Below are positions 34,401 through 44,504 of a stretch of DNA of 64,000 bases, piece after piece; positions within the stretch are counted from its first letter, which is position 1; each line of letters opens with the position of its first letter. The notes beneath the pieces are model-generated. The model was given only the letters and a program-made list of their open reading frames with translations. It had not been told where the DNA came from and did not search any database. Made by a program: the position numbers and the translations under genes. The stretch is from Antedon mediterranea (taxonomy: Eukaryota > Echinodermata > Crinoidea > Comatulida > Antedonidae), in assembly GCF_964355755.1 (NCBI RefSeq), contig NC_092680.1, positions 10,147,001 to 10,211,000 on the forward strand, given 5' to 3'.

Positions 34401-37400
34401 GGAAGAATAGATGATGTTACAACTGACAATGGTATATATATTTTGTACACCATGAATGTGCATTTTAATGTAGTGGAATCTGTCAATGTCAGTCAAAATA
34501 ATTTTCAAGAAACAACAGGACAACTTGATATGGATGTGACATCTCAAAAGAATTATACAACACAGAAACGAAAGCAAATGAGAAAAGAATGTCACACATT
34601 TGAAGACAAAGAACCAAAACACAAAAAGAGTAAAACTGTTGAGGGACCTTGTTCTGGAAATGAAGTAAAAACATTGAGAAGGAAAAGAAAAATATCTTAT
34701 GAAAATAGAAAGCAAAAAGAAAAGAATCGTCAGAGAATGAAAAGAAGAAGAGAAGAAAAAGATAATTCAATAGAAAAAAATGAAAATAGAAACAAATATC
34801 AAAGTGATCCTGCATACAGAGAAGAAAAGAAACGTAAAGTAAAAGAGGCACAACAAATAAGATATGCTGATGATGATTATAAATTCCAAAAAAGGAAGCA
34901 AAACAGAGAAAGACAACACAAAATGTATAGATGTGAACCTGAATATAATATAAAAGTACGAAATAAAGCGAGACATAACTACAATATTGATTTGGATTAT
35001 CGAACAACCAAACAAGTCAACAATCTGTTAAATTATAAATGTAATGAAAAATTTGCGCAAAATTTGAAAGAAAAATTGAAGAATAGATACAATAATGATA
35101 TAATATTTAGACATAAAACTAGACAAAATAATAAACAAAAAAATGCAGAAAAGTATCACATTGATTCAAAATTCAGACAAAATTTGAAGCAAAAATTAGC
35201 AGCGAAGTATCGTAATAATTCAAAATTCAGAAAAAACGTTACGCAAAAATTGGCAGAGAAGTATCGGAGTAATTTGAAATTTCGTCAAAACTGCAAACAA
35301 AAATTGGCAGATAAGTACCGGAGTAATTTGAAATTTCGTCAAAACTGCAAACAAAAATTGGCAGATAAGTATCGGAGTAATTTGAAATTTCGTCAAAACT
35401 GCAAACAAAAATTGGCAGATAAGTATCGGAGAAATTTTAAATTTCGTCAAAACTGCAAGCAAAAATTGGCAGATAAGTATCGGAGTAATTTGGAATTTCG
35501 ACAAAACTGTAAACAAAAATTGGCAGAGAAATATCGAGGTAATTTAAAATTTCGTCAAAACTGCAAGCAAAAATTGGCAGATAAGTATCGGAGTAATTTG
35601 GAATTTCGACAAAACTGTAAACAAAAATTGGCAGAGAAATATCGAGGTAATTTAAAATTTCGTCAAAGTATTAAGGAAAGGTGTAAGCAAAGATTTGCAG
35701 AAAAGTATCATGGTGATGAAGAGTTCCGAAAAAATATTATGAAGAAAAACATGAAAAACAGGGAAAAAAAGAAAAAAGAAAACAGTAATTTTGAGTTTGT
35801 TTTAGAAAATTTCAGGGAAACAGTTTCTCGTGGTCCTGAATATGTTTGTTGTGTATGCTTTAAAATGTTATTTAAAGATCAAGTTATGAAGTGTACCAAA
35901 GCTAAGTACAAAAATAAGGCTTGTATAAATGAAAAGTATTTGCATATTTGCAACAATGAATGTAGTAAACCTTGTCAATTTAACGAATCACCAAGATGTC
36001 GTTTATGGATTTGTTTTACATGCCACAGGAAATTGTTAAACGGGAAAGTTCCTGCAGAAGCCAATTCAAACAATTTACAACTACACGATATTCCTCCTGA
36101 GCTTAGGTGTTTAAATAATTTAGAGCAGCATTTGATTGGATTGAACATTCCTTTTATGAAATTAATGAATTTACCTAAAGGTGGACAGAATGGAATACAT
36201 GGACCTGTTGTATGTGTACCTTCAAATACTATTGAAACTGTAAAAATGCTTCCTAGACCACAGGTTGATGATCAATTAATATCTGTAAAATTGAAGCGAA
36301 AGTTGTCTTACAAAGGTTATTACAAATATAAATTTGTTAACACTGCCAATGTTATTCAAGCTCTTAGATATTTACAGGATCATAACAAGTGCTATTTTGA
36401 TATAGCTATTAATGAAGAATGGCACAATTATTTATCTGAAGATAACATCGAAAGGGAAACTACTAATGAAAATGAAAACAATGAAGAAGAAGAAAAAGAA
36501 GAAGAAATAGAAGACCGATTATGTGGTGTTACCTTTGATACAAGTCTTCAACCTGTTGACAGGCGACAAAATTTGGTTGATGAATATTTTAATGACATAA
36601 TTTGTTGTGCACCATGTGAAAATAATAGTCCTATTGCATTGTTAAGTAATAAAAGCAATGAAGCAAAATCATTTCCAGTGTTATTTCCAACAGGCCAACC
36701 AACATTCCATGATACGAGAGATGTTAAAATAACACTTGGACGTTATTTTCACAATAGATTAATGCATACAGATAACAGGTTTGCACAAAATACAGAATTC
36801 ATATTTTATGCTCAATCTTTATATGAACTTCAACAAATTTTATCAAGTATTTCCATTGCATTGCGAAAAGGGTCAAGTAAAAAAGATGATTTTAGCAAAG
36901 TTACTGTATCCGATTTAAAAAATGTTACCAAAATTCAGGAGATTTTAAAATCTGATAGGGGTTATAAATTTCTAAAACAAATTCGTGGAACTCCACCGTA
37001 CTGGCAAGCTACACAAAAAGATATAATAGCAATGGTTAGACAGATTGGAAAACCAACATTCTTTCTTTCATTCTCAAGTGCTGATTTCCGTTGGAAAGAA
37101 ATAATGACGACATTGCTAAGTCAGTCTGGAGACCAAAGAAACATTGAAGAATTAGAATGGGCAGATAAATGTAATTTGTTGAAATCAAATCCAGTGACTG
37201 TTGCCAGAATGTTTGATAAACGCTTTCATACTTTTTTGAAAAATGTAATTTTGTCTGAAGCACAGCCTATTGGTAAAGTCGTAGATTATTTTTATCGAAT
37301 TGAATTTCAAATGAGAGGAAGTCCACATGTTCATATGTTAGTATGGGTTGAAAATGCTCCTATTTTTGGTACAGATAAAGATAACGAAGTTATTAATTTT

Positions 37401-40400
37401 GTCGATAAATATATTTCTTGTGCTGTGCCATGTGAAACTGTAGATCGTGAACTGAATGAAATTGTTAAAAGTGTGCAAATTCACAGTAAAAGACATTCTA
37501 AATCATGTAAAAAAAAGGGAACAAATTGCAGATTTAACTTTCCCAGACAACCTTCTGGAAATACATTTGTTATGAGACCTACAATTGTGGATAAAGACAA
37601 TGATGATAATGATGAAAATAAACAAGCAATGGAGCTGTTAACCTCAGTAAAAGATGCTGTGACTAATGAAGAAACATATAAAAATGCAATAGAACTTTTC
37701 CAAAATTTAGGTATTACACAGAGTGCATTTGAGAAAGCAAATAATTGTGTAGCTACTGAGGAAAAAATTGTTATAAAGAGAAACCCTCAAGATGTGTGGG
37801 TAAATCAATATAATCCTTCCTTATTGAGAGCATGGAATGCAAATATGGATATTCAATATATTACAAATGTATATGCATGTATAATTTACGTTATAGGATA
37901 TATGTCAAAATCTGAACGTGAAATGGGTTTACTGTTAAATCATGCAGCATCAGAAGTAAAAGAAGGCAATGAAGATGCTAGGCAAAGTTTGCGAAAACTT
38001 GGTAATGTTTATATGAATAATCGAGAAGTGTCTGCACAAGAAAGTATTTATCGTGTTTGTAGTTTAAGATTAAAAGAATGTTCAAGGAAAGTTGAATTTA
38101 TCCCAGTAGGACCTAATCCTGTCAGAATGAGTTTACCACTAAGTGTAATTAAAAACAAAGAAGATGATGATGTAAGTGCATGGTTGCCAAATAAGATCGA
38201 CAAATATAAAGCTCGACCTAATAGTTCTGAATTTAATAAAATGTGCCTTGCAAAATTTTGTTCGGAATATAGAATATTGAGTTCATCAGAAATGAAAGGA
38301 AACAAACAAAAAAAGAATGTATTTCAATTAAAAAAACAGTTGGGATTCATCCAAAAAAGAACACGAACTAGTAATGCTATAGTAAGATACCCTCGATTTC
38401 CAATGGATACAGCACCTGAGAAATATTTTTTGAGTATACTTCAGTTATTTCTACCATTTCGAAAAGATGAACAGTTAAAACCTCCAAATTTTGAAACGTA
38501 TGAACAATTTCATGAGAAAGGATGTGTGAAATTATGTGGCTGTCAATTACAAACGGTAAAGTCAATAGTTCATGGAAACATGGAACAATATGAAAAAAGT
38601 GCTGATGATGTTGAAGAAGCACAGGAATGTTTATCAAAATTTGGACCACAAGAAGATGCATGGAGTTTATTATGTCCAGAAAGCGAAAAAGAAAGGTTAG
38701 ACAACCCAAAGCCAAATGTAGAGGTTGATGATGAAGAAGATGAATTTTTCATTCCAGATTTTGGAATTCAAAAAAATCATACATCTAAAGTAGAGTCTAA
38801 TTCATCTAATATTCCAAGACCAGAATTGAACAAAATGATTCGATCTTTAAATGAAAAACAACAACATATATTTTACAAGACAAGACAATGGTGTTTAGAT
38901 AAAGCTAATGGTAAAAAACCTGAAGCATTTTACACTTTCATAACTGGTGGCGCTGGTACAGGAAAAAGTCATTTGGTAAACTGTATTTATAATGAAGCGA
39001 CACGTATTCTTGGAAAAATTATGGAAAATCCCGATGATTTGTCAATATTGAAATTAGCTCCTACAGGAATCGCAGCATATAATATTAAAGGCCAAACAAT
39101 TCATAGCGCTTTGTCTATCCCGATTAATATTTCACTTCCGTATCAACCACTTGGAGAAGAAAAAATAAGTGCACTTCGTAATAAATTGGGCCAGTTGCAA
39201 ATTGTTATTATAGATGAAATATCAATGGTAAATCAAAGGTTACTTTGGTATATCCACGGACGATTAAGGCAAATAAAACAAGTACGCAACGATAGTCCAT
39301 TCGGTAACATTTCAGTAATTTCTGTTGGTGATTTTTATCAGTTACCCCCGGTTATGGGCAGTTCGTTATATAAAGACACATTGGAAAGTTCACTGTGGAT
39401 AGATAACTTTAAGCAAGTACAGTTAGATCAAATCATGAGGCAAAAAGAAGATAAACAATTTGCTTTATTGTTAAACAAATTGCGTACAAAAGAAAAACAT
39501 GATTGTTTGTCTGATAACGATTTATTAGTTCTAAAATCACGTGAAACAGGCGAAGAATGTGAAGATGCTGTTCATATTTACCCACGCAACAAACAAGTTG
39601 ATGAATGGAATAAAAAAATGTTGCACAAAACCTGTACAGACATTGTATGCATTAAAGCAGAAGATAGTGTAGTAAATAGCAAGAAACAGAGCAAAAATTG
39701 TGACAAACCTCGGAATTCACGTCAAACTAGTTTATTAAATTATTTGTGGATTGCAATTAATGCCAGAGTGATGTTGATTAAAAATGTAGATGTTAAAAAA
39801 GGCTTAACGAATGGATGTATGGGACATGTTGATGAAATAGTCAAACCTGATCATAACACCGAACCAGTATCTATTAAAGTAAAATTTGACAATAATGATA
39901 TTGGTATTCAGGCAATTGAAATGTTTAAAGAATCTATGGGGAAAAAATACAGTCGAAAACAATTTCCTCTCAAATTAGCATATGCATGCACAGTTCATAA
40001 AGTGCAAGGAATGACAATGGATAAAGCAGTGGTTTGCCTTAAAGATACTTTTACGCATGGTCAAGCATATGTAGGCCTCAGTCGTGTTACTTCAATAACT
40101 GGACTTACTATTGAAAATTTTAAACCTAGTCTGATTTATTGTGATCCAAACATAAAGAAGTGCTTAAATAATATGGATTCATACGTACAATGTGATAAAC
40201 AAGGTCATGATTTGGCTTCTAGATTTTCAATAATGTTACATAACATTCAAGGGCTTAAACAACATTTTGTTGATCTTCAGTGTAATGATTTGTTTATGAA
40301 TTCTAATATCATATGTCTAACTGAAACATGGTTAAAAAAGGATGATGATTTTTTTGACGTACGCATTGAGCCGTATAAATTGTATCACCAAGCAAGGTAT

Positions 40401-40877
40401 GATTCGTATTCTAATACAAATGATCTCAGTTCCAAAATAAAACATCAGGCTCATGGTGGCGTTGCAGTGTATGCGAAGAATACGTCTTCAAGCAGATTAA
40501 ACATATGTAATAATGATATAGAAGCAGTTTCATTTTTAATAACAAGTCCGATTTCTGTTGCCGTGTCAGTAATTTATCGACCCCCAAGTTATGATATTAA
40601 TCAATTCTGTGAAAATTTGAGAAAACATTTGGAAGAGTTACATAAAATGAGTACAAAATGTATTGTAATGGGTGATTTTAATGAAAATCTTTTCAAACAA
40701 TCTTCCAGAGTGAATAATTTAATGGCAGAGAATGAGTACAAACAACATGTTACATGTTCTACAACTGAAAACAATACATTGATTGATCATGTTTATAGCA
40801 AAGGTCTTGATTCAGTACAGGCTGAAGTAATTCCAATTTATTATAGCTATCATGAAGCCATTCAAATTACATTTTAA
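31482..40877 (+). CDS. Helentron Rep-helicase-endonuclease polyprotein, copy 2 (3131 aa)
   Basis: Same protein and domain order as the ORF at 11751-20882, uninterrupted. Key positions: N-terminal hydrophobic helix about 5-24; PHD finger following; C76-like protease C556 with D684-P-H686; OTU C878 and H994; Rep H1949-V-H1951 and Y2136/Y2140; Walker A 2489-2496; D2578-E2579; EEP with the same S-Y-H ending. Differences from copy 1: the first 100 residues or so are strongly diverged though the hydrophobic anchor is kept; the segment before the basic repeats is rearranged; the basic repeat KLADKYRSNLKFRQNCKQ occurs about eight times in series instead of two. Most of the rest is nearly identical. 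Both copies look functional by reading frame; activity is not demonstrable from sequence. Confidence 0.9.
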   Translation: MDMEFIAVVGIFLLIIFTMIIYLCKNVNKEVTSKKQIFVNTTGNVNNGVMDKTAEFKIVVNDILDLLDECCSTENVKDDRNDDTGNVNCEFMKDTTEFKGIIDDIINILSYSTEVTSEFDDTCIFCNIEVKVDDNCITCDRCSQNFHVKCVRDVFEDKLCNSRVIWICSMCGNSNFVDNMLGEIGIPCHFNRYTILEPDEFVTSNFPDLTKNKEKRCNNAKLKCQQTGSEDLLGSDWMRVRSKKRTDNRKKRCKNRGNKKRRKRVINGISIEPGVKYIGKGVKDFYERRNNNKMEWNTNTCREYNKENGKTNVLGNSQTIIDDSGRPMCDVLKNTKVTNGIQQQSGGGSKRLRNNKGRFVKTKKIDNKKAQGNVNLKNDCDTITMKDIKNMGNNDNSETKTDEDFKMECTVENDNTATDDAKAQNNSKMNDRSRIIDSNCTDHKNQTCASCEFEENEVLIIDDGCKKAVTEKISSHTKPKCDQHTIDVDIEVLTKNNFSEELIIDDVPKQKNTRKRQKTQSITELQVYNSNENITVAQGNFNQGNYRFGFASGKQCVANSLVAILYSTKRNGNEFYTKDLDTILNLGNELYRYIQKDSTMHEDLLMISELPKELDILDNTFVISPKESVFGIIDGNLEFMAEYGALSLNQALEQELHQHDAFFMNFNRSTFSIIKRVNGFLIFDPHARDRFGCVSEHGKSILLYSPFWQGVYDYCIRLARSMNCNLHETEFELTGVNIENKSMMLCSASVLDDNCEQRNLGNVDVDEPSTSYQYKCSTRLPDKNIDSNVKGKKHNKEGHVSSSNGWQSDSDIEIVNVQYGERPDKNFKFIPISEAQKKNMCNEVGIHCEHTDMNCGINRASQIGHPLQITNITGDGNCFYRAISYIISGTEDNHFLLRRAITNHLLETGDLFINTFSHEYRSVKEYVLKKRVMDNGTWASNTEISAMANLLNTDIYSFNDHFLTWQLFSAKKPGRIDDVTTDNGIYILYTMNVHFNVVESVNVSQNNFQETTGQLDMDVTSQKNYTTQKRKQMRKECHTFEDKEPKHKKSKTVEGPCSGNEVKTLRRKRKISYENRKQKEKNRQRMKRRREEKDNSIEKNENRNKYQSDPAYREEKKRKVKEAQQIRYADDDYKFQKRKQNRERQHKMYRCEPEYNIKVRNKARHNYNIDLDYRTTKQVNNLLNYKCNEKFAQNLKEKLKNRYNNDIIFRHKTRQNNKQKNAEKYHIDSKFRQNLKQKLAAKYRNNSKFRKNVTQKLAEKYRSNLKFRQNCKQKLADKYRSNLKFRQNCKQKLADKYRSNLKFRQNCKQKLADKYRRNFKFRQNCKQKLADKYRSNLEFRQNCKQKLAEKYRGNLKFRQNCKQKLADKYRSNLEFRQNCKQKLAEKYRGNLKFRQSIKERCKQRFAEKYHGDEEFRKNIMKKNMKNREKKKKENSNFEFVLENFRETVSRGPEYVCCVCFKMLFKDQVMKCTKAKYKNKACINEKYLHICNNECSKPCQFNESPRCRLWICFTCHRKLLNGKVPAEANSNNLQLHDIPPELRCLNNLEQHLIGLNIPFMKLMNLPKGGQNGIHGPVVCVPSNTIETVKMLPRPQVDDQLISVKLKRKLSYKGYYKYKFVNTANVIQALRYLQDHNKCYFDIAINEEWHNYLSEDNIERETTNENENNEEEEKEEEIEDRLCGVTFDTSLQPVDRRQNLVDEYFNDIICCAPCENNSPIALLSNKSNEAKSFPVLFPTGQPTFHDTRDVKITLGRYFHNRLMHTDNRFAQNTEFIFYAQSLYELQQILSSISIALRKGSSKKDDFSKVTVSDLKNVTKIQEILKSDRGYKFLKQIRGTPPYWQATQKDIIAMVRQIGKPTFFLSFSSADFRWKEIMTTLLSQSGDQRNIEELEWADKCNLLKSNPVTVARMFDKRFHTFLKNVILSEAQPIGKVVDYFYRIEFQMRGSPHVHMLVWVENAPIFGTDKDNEVINFVDKYISCAVPCETVDRELNEIVKSVQIHSKRHSKSCKKKGTNCRFNFPRQPSGNTFVMRPTIVDKDNDDNDENKQAMELLTSVKDAVTNEETYKNAIELFQNLGITQSAFEKANNCVATEEKIVIKRNPQDVWVNQYNPSLLRAWNANMDIQYITNVYACIIYVIGYMSKSEREMGLLLNHAASEVKEGNEDARQSLRKLGNVYMNNREVSAQESIYRVCSLRLKECSRKVEFIPVGPNPVRMSLPLSVIKNKEDDDVSAWLPNKIDKYKARPNSSEFNKMCLAKFCSEYRILSSSEMKGNKQKKNVFQLKKQLGFIQKRTRTSNAIVRYPRFPMDTAPEKYFLSILQLFLPFRKDEQLKPPNFETYEQFHEKGCVKLCGCQLQTVKSIVHGNMEQYEKSADDVEEAQECLSKFGPQEDAWSLLCPESEKERLDNPKPNVEVDDEEDEFFIPDFGIQKNHTSKVESNSSNIPRPELNKMIRSLNEKQQHIFYKTRQWCLDKANGKKPEAFYTFITGGAGTGKSHLVNCIYNEATRILGKIMENPDDLSILKLAPTGIAAYNIKGQTIHSALSIPINISLPYQPLGEEKISALRNKLGQLQIVIIDEISMVNQRLLWYIHGRLRQIKQVRNDSPFGNISVISVGDFYQLPPVMGSSLYKDTLESSLWIDNFKQVQLDQIMRQKEDKQFALLLNKLRTKEKHDCLSDNDLLVLKSRETGEECEDAVHIYPRNKQVDEWNKKMLHKTCTDIVCIKAEDSVVNSKKQSKNCDKPRNSRQTSLLNYLWIAINARVMLIKNVDVKKGLTNGCMGHVDEIVKPDHNTEPVSIKVKFDNNDIGIQAIEMFKESMGKKYSRKQFPLKLAYACTVHKVQGMTMDKAVVCLKDTFTHGQAYVGLSRVTSITGLTIENFKPSLIYCDPNIKKCLNNMDSYVQCDKQGHDLASRFSIMLHNIQGLKQHFVDLQCNDLFMNSNIICLTETWLKKDDDFFDVRIEPYKLYHQARYDSYSNTNDLSSKIKHQAHGGVAVYAKNTSSSRLNICNNDIEAVSFLITSPISVAVSVIYRPPSYDINQFCENLRKHLEELHKMSTKCIVMGDFNENLFKQSSRVNNLMAENEYKQHVTCSTTENNTLIDHVYSKGLDSVQAEVIPIYYSYHEAIQITF
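35235..35690 (+). repeat. 54-bp coding minisatellite (18-aa basic repeat)
   Basis: About eight tandem 54-bp units encoding K-L-A-(D/E)-K-Y-R-(S/G)-N-L-(K/E)-F-R-Q-N-C-K-Q, predicted strongly basic and helical. Copy 1 has only two good units at the same place (about 15556-15665). Similar basic repeats occur in other invertebrate Helitron proteins, from general knowledge. Confidence 0.85.
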
Positions 40878-42262
40878 TTGCATCAATGGTTTTTAAGTAT
40901 TTGAATTATATTTCTGTAAAAACTTTTTAGGAATTGAAAATAGAACTGGATACAAATTTGAAAAAAACAATTTGATAAAAACAAGCTGAAAATCATTATG
41001 ACCCTCTATGCACAAGAGGCAGCGAGTAATCTGTAACTTCAACCCATGTCATTCTCCTGTATAGGAAAAACGATATCTGGTGTCTAAACACATTTCAATC
41101 TTGTTTTTATGTGAGTTATATTATTATAGATATTGTTCTGAATTTGAATATGCAATGTTGCAATCTCTGTACATAATAATCGTTCAATATCTACCAGTAT
41201 TCAAGTAATGTTGAAAATAAAAAGTTACATTTCACAGAAGAAGAAAATACGTTTTGTTTTATACGATTACCAATACTTCATTAGGTCTATACATAATTTT
41301 AGTTTTATAAGTGTTTTTTTATATTCTTTTTTTTTCTATCCAGGTCCACATGAAATTACTAATACAGTAATTTTCTCATTTGGAAAAATAATCAATTTAT
41401 TATCGATGCAAGAGGGGCAGCGAATAATCTGTAACTTCAACCCATGTCATTCTCCTGTATAGGAGAAACAATATCTGGTGAGTAAACACATTTTAATCTT
41501 GTTTTTATGTGAGTTATATTATTATAAATATTGTTCTGAATTTGAATATGCAATGTTGCAATCTGTGCACATAATAATCTTTCAATATCTACCGGTATTC
41601 AAGTAATGTAAAAAATAAAAAGTTACAATTTACAGAAGAAGAAATACATTTTGTTTTATACGATTTCCAATACTTCATTAGGTCCAAACATACTTTCAGT
41701 TTTTTTTTCTATCTATGCAGGTCCATATGAAATTACTAATACAGTAATTTACTCATTTGCAAGAATAATCAATTTATTTTGTTTTCGTTTTCAGGTGTTC
41801 AGTGGAATGGTTTCATTTCTTCAATTATAATGGGATCCGGATTCTTAGGCAGTCACTAATGCAGTCATTCGCTCTTTCATAACAATTGTCTAAACGCGAC
41901 TAAAGATTAAATTATTAATCATATTAATGATTGTTAAAAAATAAGAATCTTCTATAAATAGATCAATAAATATGCGTTTAATGAATCCTAAACTAACAAA
42001 TTACCATGTAATAATGTACTAAGTAAAGTTACTGATCACCAAAATGTTGATGAACTACTGTATAGTATAAACAGCCTACTATATGTTGACAATTTTGTAC
42101 CATTTGCAATAACCAATGAAAGCTTATATAAATACCGGTATACGAAACATTTTATACAGATTTGTATGTTTTCTTCAATTTGCTTGAAATAAAAGATTAT
42201 TTTTAACAGTCATGCTGTGATAATATTAGTTTTATCAGAAATGTTATATCTATTGGAGCAAG
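40878..42262 (+). other. 3' region of Helentron copy 2 with duplicated exon-like blocks
   Basis: Counterpart of 20883-22180. CCCATGTCATTCTCCTGTAT recurs at about 41043 and 41442. Acceptor-like CTATCCAG precedes GTCCACATG (about 41343), CTATGCAG precedes GTCCATATG (about 41720) and TTTTCAG precedes GTGTTCAGTGG (about 41795). A good donor, CTGGTGAGTAAAC, is near 41477. No domain recognised. Confidence 0.5.
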
Positions 42263-43252
42263 TTAACCTGAGATGCGCTCTATTTTAAACACGATTAAGT
42301 TTTACGAAATAGATGAAAATCTGACTATTTAAATTCAACTGGCCATATGATGACGTCATGAAATCAGATGGACATAATTTGTATATGCACAATTCAACCA
42401 TTTCTATAAGTTTTAATCACATGGGTCACTTTGTTAAGTAATGTGTGAAAGAAAATTGATTTGTCAAGAACATTGAAACGCATTAGCGTGATGCGCTCTG
42501 TTAAATGGGATTAACTAATACAAAAGAAAAAAAAATCTATTTTCAAAATTTGAGTGGCCATATGGTGACGTCAGAACATCCTTTAGGTACAAATTGTACA
42601 TTAATTGATATCTACAACTCATTAGCTTCCATAATAGATAAAAAATAAATGGGATAACCTGCCATCCTGAGGAGCTATAACTGAATAAAAATAGGAATAT
42701 GTTTGCACAAATTTGTATTATATTACCCATTCTTTAGCACACGATTTCTAAACTTTAACATGCACGTGCATCGTTAATTTGCAATAAAAATTCATGAAAA
42801 TGATTGAAATCTACTATAAAACGTAGGCATAAGAACAAAATCAATTGCAAAACACATTTTCTACACTTTGTACGAGCTGTGCGCACAAAATGACCTGAAA
42901 TGTACGCAAATTAAATAGAAATTAATTTTGCGCATTTTAAAATTTCACTCGTACTCGCGTAATTTTTTGCGTAGCACGCCATTTTTATCATTTCAAAAGT
43001 TGCACAATATTATGAAATAAACTTTCGTAAAGTTTCATTGAAAAATAATTTTGTCTTAAAAATTTATGAGCAACCATAAAATTCCATAGAATCACGCGTA
43101 ACTTACGCTGCGCGACTCTAACATCATTGCACATATAAAGCTACAGGTCAATCTTATGACAAAGTTATACAATCTTATGTTGACCAGAAGTAGAGATACG
43201 TTGCGAACAAAATTCGTGGAAAGAAAGAAGAATAGAAAAAAAAAGAAAAAAA
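42263..43252 (+). other. 3' tail of copy 2, diverged unit-like sequence
   Basis: Begins GAGATGCGCTCTATTTTAAAC and carries TGACGTCA near 42351 and TGACGTCAG near 42566. It has a weakened form of the CpG-rich block and the standard end (CCAGAAGTAGAGATACG...). It represents an older subfamily of the short unit forming the 3' end of the autonomous element. Confidence 0.55.
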
Positions 43253-44377
43253 TAAACAACTTTGATTCAGGTTTACCGCAGCGCAAACGCCACGTGCACA
43301 TCATACGTTAGAATATTGCAAACAGAAAAACGATTATGCAATTGAAAACATTGTAGTGTGCTCTCTATTTTGTGTCACGTCTAAGAATAAACAGTATACT
43401 ATACTGTATACGTACTACATACAGTGCAGAATAGGTGAAAATAAGTGACCAAAGTTATTGACGCTTTTGCACATGATGCCGTCATAAACATTTTAAAAAT
43501 TGTAAATCTTGCGAAAGGTCATTGATTGACCTAGACAATATAAAAAATAGTGGGAAATGGAATACGGATAGGTGGAGATGCGCTCTATTAAATGTGATGA
43601 GCTATGACGAAAGAGAAAAAAATCCTATATTTTATATTCGGGTGGCCATACGATGACGTCATAATATCCGGTTAGCAATAACGATGCATGATTCGATATC
43701 TACAACTCATCTCCTTCAAGAATAAGGAATTTAAAAAAAGTTCACCTCGTAGTTTACAATCTATGACTGTTTAAAAAAAGGCATAATTTTCACAAATTTT
43801 TGAACTTTTTCATCAAAAACTCGCGCAAATTATTCAATTCTACGTGCTCGTATGACGTGATTTTAGGTCGAAATTGATTGAAAATTTGTAAATGTACAAG
43901 AAAAGGCTGAAAAAACAAAAATCAAGCAAAAAAAAAATGTTTTTGCGCTACATGCGCACGCACGCGTAAAAAAATTGCGCACGCGTGGGAATTTTTGAAA
44001 TGCTCAAAAGGACCTGAAACGCGTAGAAAGTTGATTAGAAATTGATTTTTCGCATTTTGAAATTTTAAACGCGCATGCGCGCGTAACTTTCCTTAAAAAG
44101 CGCCATTTTTAATCCACAGAAAGTTAGCGCATGATATTAATTACAGTTTTGCCAAGTTTCAATTTAAATTGTTTTTTGGTTTTCGATCTATGGTAAATAC
44201 GCAAAATTCACAAAATCGTGCGTAACTTACGCTGCGCAACTCGGACGGGACCGAAAACCTTATTACGACATATTCAAATAGAGGTCAATCTTCTGATAAA
44301 GTTATACAATGTTATGTTGAGAAGATTTAGAGATACACGCGCAACAAAATTCTGGGAAAGAAAGAAGAATAAGAAAG

Positions 44378-44408
<31 letters not shown>

Positions 44409-44425
44409 TCGTGACAATAACAAGG

Positions 44426-44450
44426 GGTTATCCGCCAAGTGCGGATAACC
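44426..44450 (+). repeat. 3' terminal hairpin, first of a pair
   Basis: Perfect stem GGTTATCCGC/GCGGATAACC, loop CAAGT, preceded by GATCGTGAC. Confidence 0.75.
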
Positions 44451-44477
44451 AAAAAAAAGATCCTGACAATAACAAGG

Positions 44478-44502
44478 GGTTATCCGCCAAGTGCGGATAA
44501 CC
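44478..44502 (+). repeat. 3' terminal hairpin, second of a pair
   Basis: Repeat of the previous hairpin 52 bp downstream, separated by an A-rich spacer and GATCCTGAC; it directly precedes the next unit. Confidence 0.75.
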
Positions 44503-44504
44503 AA

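Larger units (their letters stand above)
25234..43252 (+). mobile_element. Autonomous Helentron, copy 2
   Basis: About 18 kb. Same layout as copy 1 and nearly identical over most of the ORF and the 5' segment 25320-27300, but with more upstream cassettes (about nine against six), an unrelated leader containing a 90-bp minisatellite, and an ORF with extra 18-residue repeats. The 5' hairpin is at 25243-25264. Strict similarity to copy 1 ends near 42262; the rest is a diverged unit-like tail, so the right boundary is approximate. Confidence 0.75.
43253..44504 (+). mobile_element. Non-autonomous unit 7 with doubled 3' hairpin
   Basis: The degenerate start has lost the 5' hairpin (CTTTGATTCAGGTTTACCGC). 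The body is standard, but the first CRE position is mutated (TGCCGTCA). The tail is variant (GACGGGACCGAAAACC). It ends in about 28 A residues and two successive terminal hairpins (44426-44450 and 44478-44502). Confidence 0.75.
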
